A program made the position numbers and the translations under genes. A stretch of 62,086 nt of DNA from Chloroflexota bacterium. GTDB lineage: Bacteria > Chloroflexota > Anaerolineae > Aggregatilineales > Phototrophicaceae. Where the stretch lies: positions 1-62,086 of the forward strand of contig JAPPEU010000075.1 in the NCBI GenBank assembly GCA_028875245.1, in the 5' to 3' direction. The notes below the pieces were generated by a model. The model made no database searches and was not told the DNA's origin. It saw only the letters and a list, made by a program, of their open reading frames with translations. Below, in pieces: positions 61,809 to 62,086 of the stretch (position 1 is its first letter; every line of letters begins with the position of its first letter).

Positions 61809-61984
61809 TACGTGGCAATAGAACCTTCCAAATTGACTGCACCTTTGCAGTCTTCACCGATGCGGAGTCTTACACCCATCGTGCTTCTATTGCCACAGCA
61901 TCGTACCTCTTAGGTCCGATGTAGAGAGGGCTCCTCCACCGCAGGGGCGGCTGTTAAACGTACTGCGGCGGTGGAACCCTTTTG
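61809..61984 (+). ncRNA. Candidate structured RNA, about 175 nt, family unknown
   Basis: A perfect 12-bp stem (61812-61823 with 61885-61896) closes a three-way junction. It holds hairpin gactgca/tgcagtc (61835-61852) and hairpin cgatg/catcg (61858-61881). A third hairpin, catcg-acct/aggt-cgatg (61899-61921), follows. Last comes a GC-rich stem (61935-61975) ending in TTTT. A good promoter lies directly upstream. There is no ORF of note. It does not match a T-box, tmRNA, 4.5S RNA or RNase P RNA as I know them. It could be a free small RNA or the leader of a gene beyond the window. Confidence 0.6.
61928..61983 (+). terminator. Intrinsic terminator of the candidate RNA
   Basis: tccaccgcag pairs with ctgcggcggtgga (one 3-base bulge), flanked by ggg and ccc, and is followed by tttt. 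The region from 61985 to the window end holds a small gccgc/gcggc hairpin and no gene. Confidence 0.65.
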
Positions 61985-62086
61985 CATTGTATCACAGTTT
62001 GTGAGCCGCCGCGAGAGTTGCGGCTTGCTGGGCAGGGCAATCGCTTCAAAATTAGTGGAAAGGAAACGTCAGAAAGGCTCAATCAT

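Noticed and set aside
61360..61857. Minus-strand ORF of 165 codons
   Set aside because: It is antisense to the 3' end of the restriction-methylation gene and the candidate RNA, without a ribosome site.
61966..61980. T-box core in ggcggtggaaccc
   Set aside because: It resembles GGTGGNACC but is followed by the T-tract of the terminator instead of GCG, and lacks stem I and a specifier. It is part of the GC stem.

Overview
The window looks like a chromosomal segment of a GC-rich, aerobic, peptidoglycan-making bacterium, most likely a member of Chloroflexota (Anaerolineae- or Caldilineae-like). That placement is inferred from gene content: Thr/Pro-linked secreted proteins, an ArsA-family ATPase, Uma2 proteins, a T-box ahead of pheS, a b6-type cytochrome b operon and a complete system I cytochrome c maturation set. 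No rRNA or tRNA gene was found to confirm it. Most genes are GC-rich. Two restriction-modification loci and one small two-gene insert are visibly AT-richer and look acquired.

Layout. 0-15 kb: a D-2-hydroxyacid dehydrogenase, then a minus-strand operon pheS - membrane glycosyltransferase - pheT behind a promoter, a T-box leader and a terminator (7073-7401). Next come proA, an unknown membrane protein, two tandem Uma2-family genes, proB, and a divergent pair for sugar-acid metabolism (glycerate 2-kinase and a KDPG-aldolase-type enzyme). 15-17 kb: an AT-rich methyltransferase and endonuclease pair, the endonuclease resembling CCGG-cutting (BsaWI/Cfr10I-type) enzymes. 17-27 kb: three tandem membrane-anchored glycoside-hydrolase-like proteins, a second membrane glycosyltransferase, ribonuclease Z and an O-methyltransferase. 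27-43 kb: housekeeping genes (rimO, a RodZ-like gene, rplI, murJ, an SDR, an RlmI-like gene, xseB-xseA, a large PHP metallohydrolase, an AlkC-like protein, a VOC protein and an ArsA ATPase).

43-59 kb is a respiratory block, almost entirely on the minus strand. In the direction of transcription it holds Rieske protein, b6-type cytochrome b with a long C-terminal extension, a diheme and a monoheme cytochrome c, small membrane proteins, then ccmE, ccmF, ccmH, a TlpA/CcmG thioredoxin, a CcmI-like gene, a cytochrome c lipoprotein, ccmA, ccmB, ccmC and a secreted protein whose C-terminus looks like CcmD. The first four genes encode a quinol oxidase complex and its c-type partners. The rest encode the machinery that exports heme and attaches it to the CXXCH motifs of those proteins. 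59-62 kb: a single-chain restriction-methylation enzyme, then a promoter-structured RNA-terminator unit with no ORF that I do not recognise.

Interspersed short repeats punctuate the intergenic spaces. One is a REP/MITE-like family with TGTAGGGGCG ends. Another is a larger inverted-repeat family rich in CACAGAG (three copies). There are also a 55-bp duplicated sequence and a C-rich repeat. They sit at gene ends, and in two places they contribute codons to genes (murJ stop, ccmH start).
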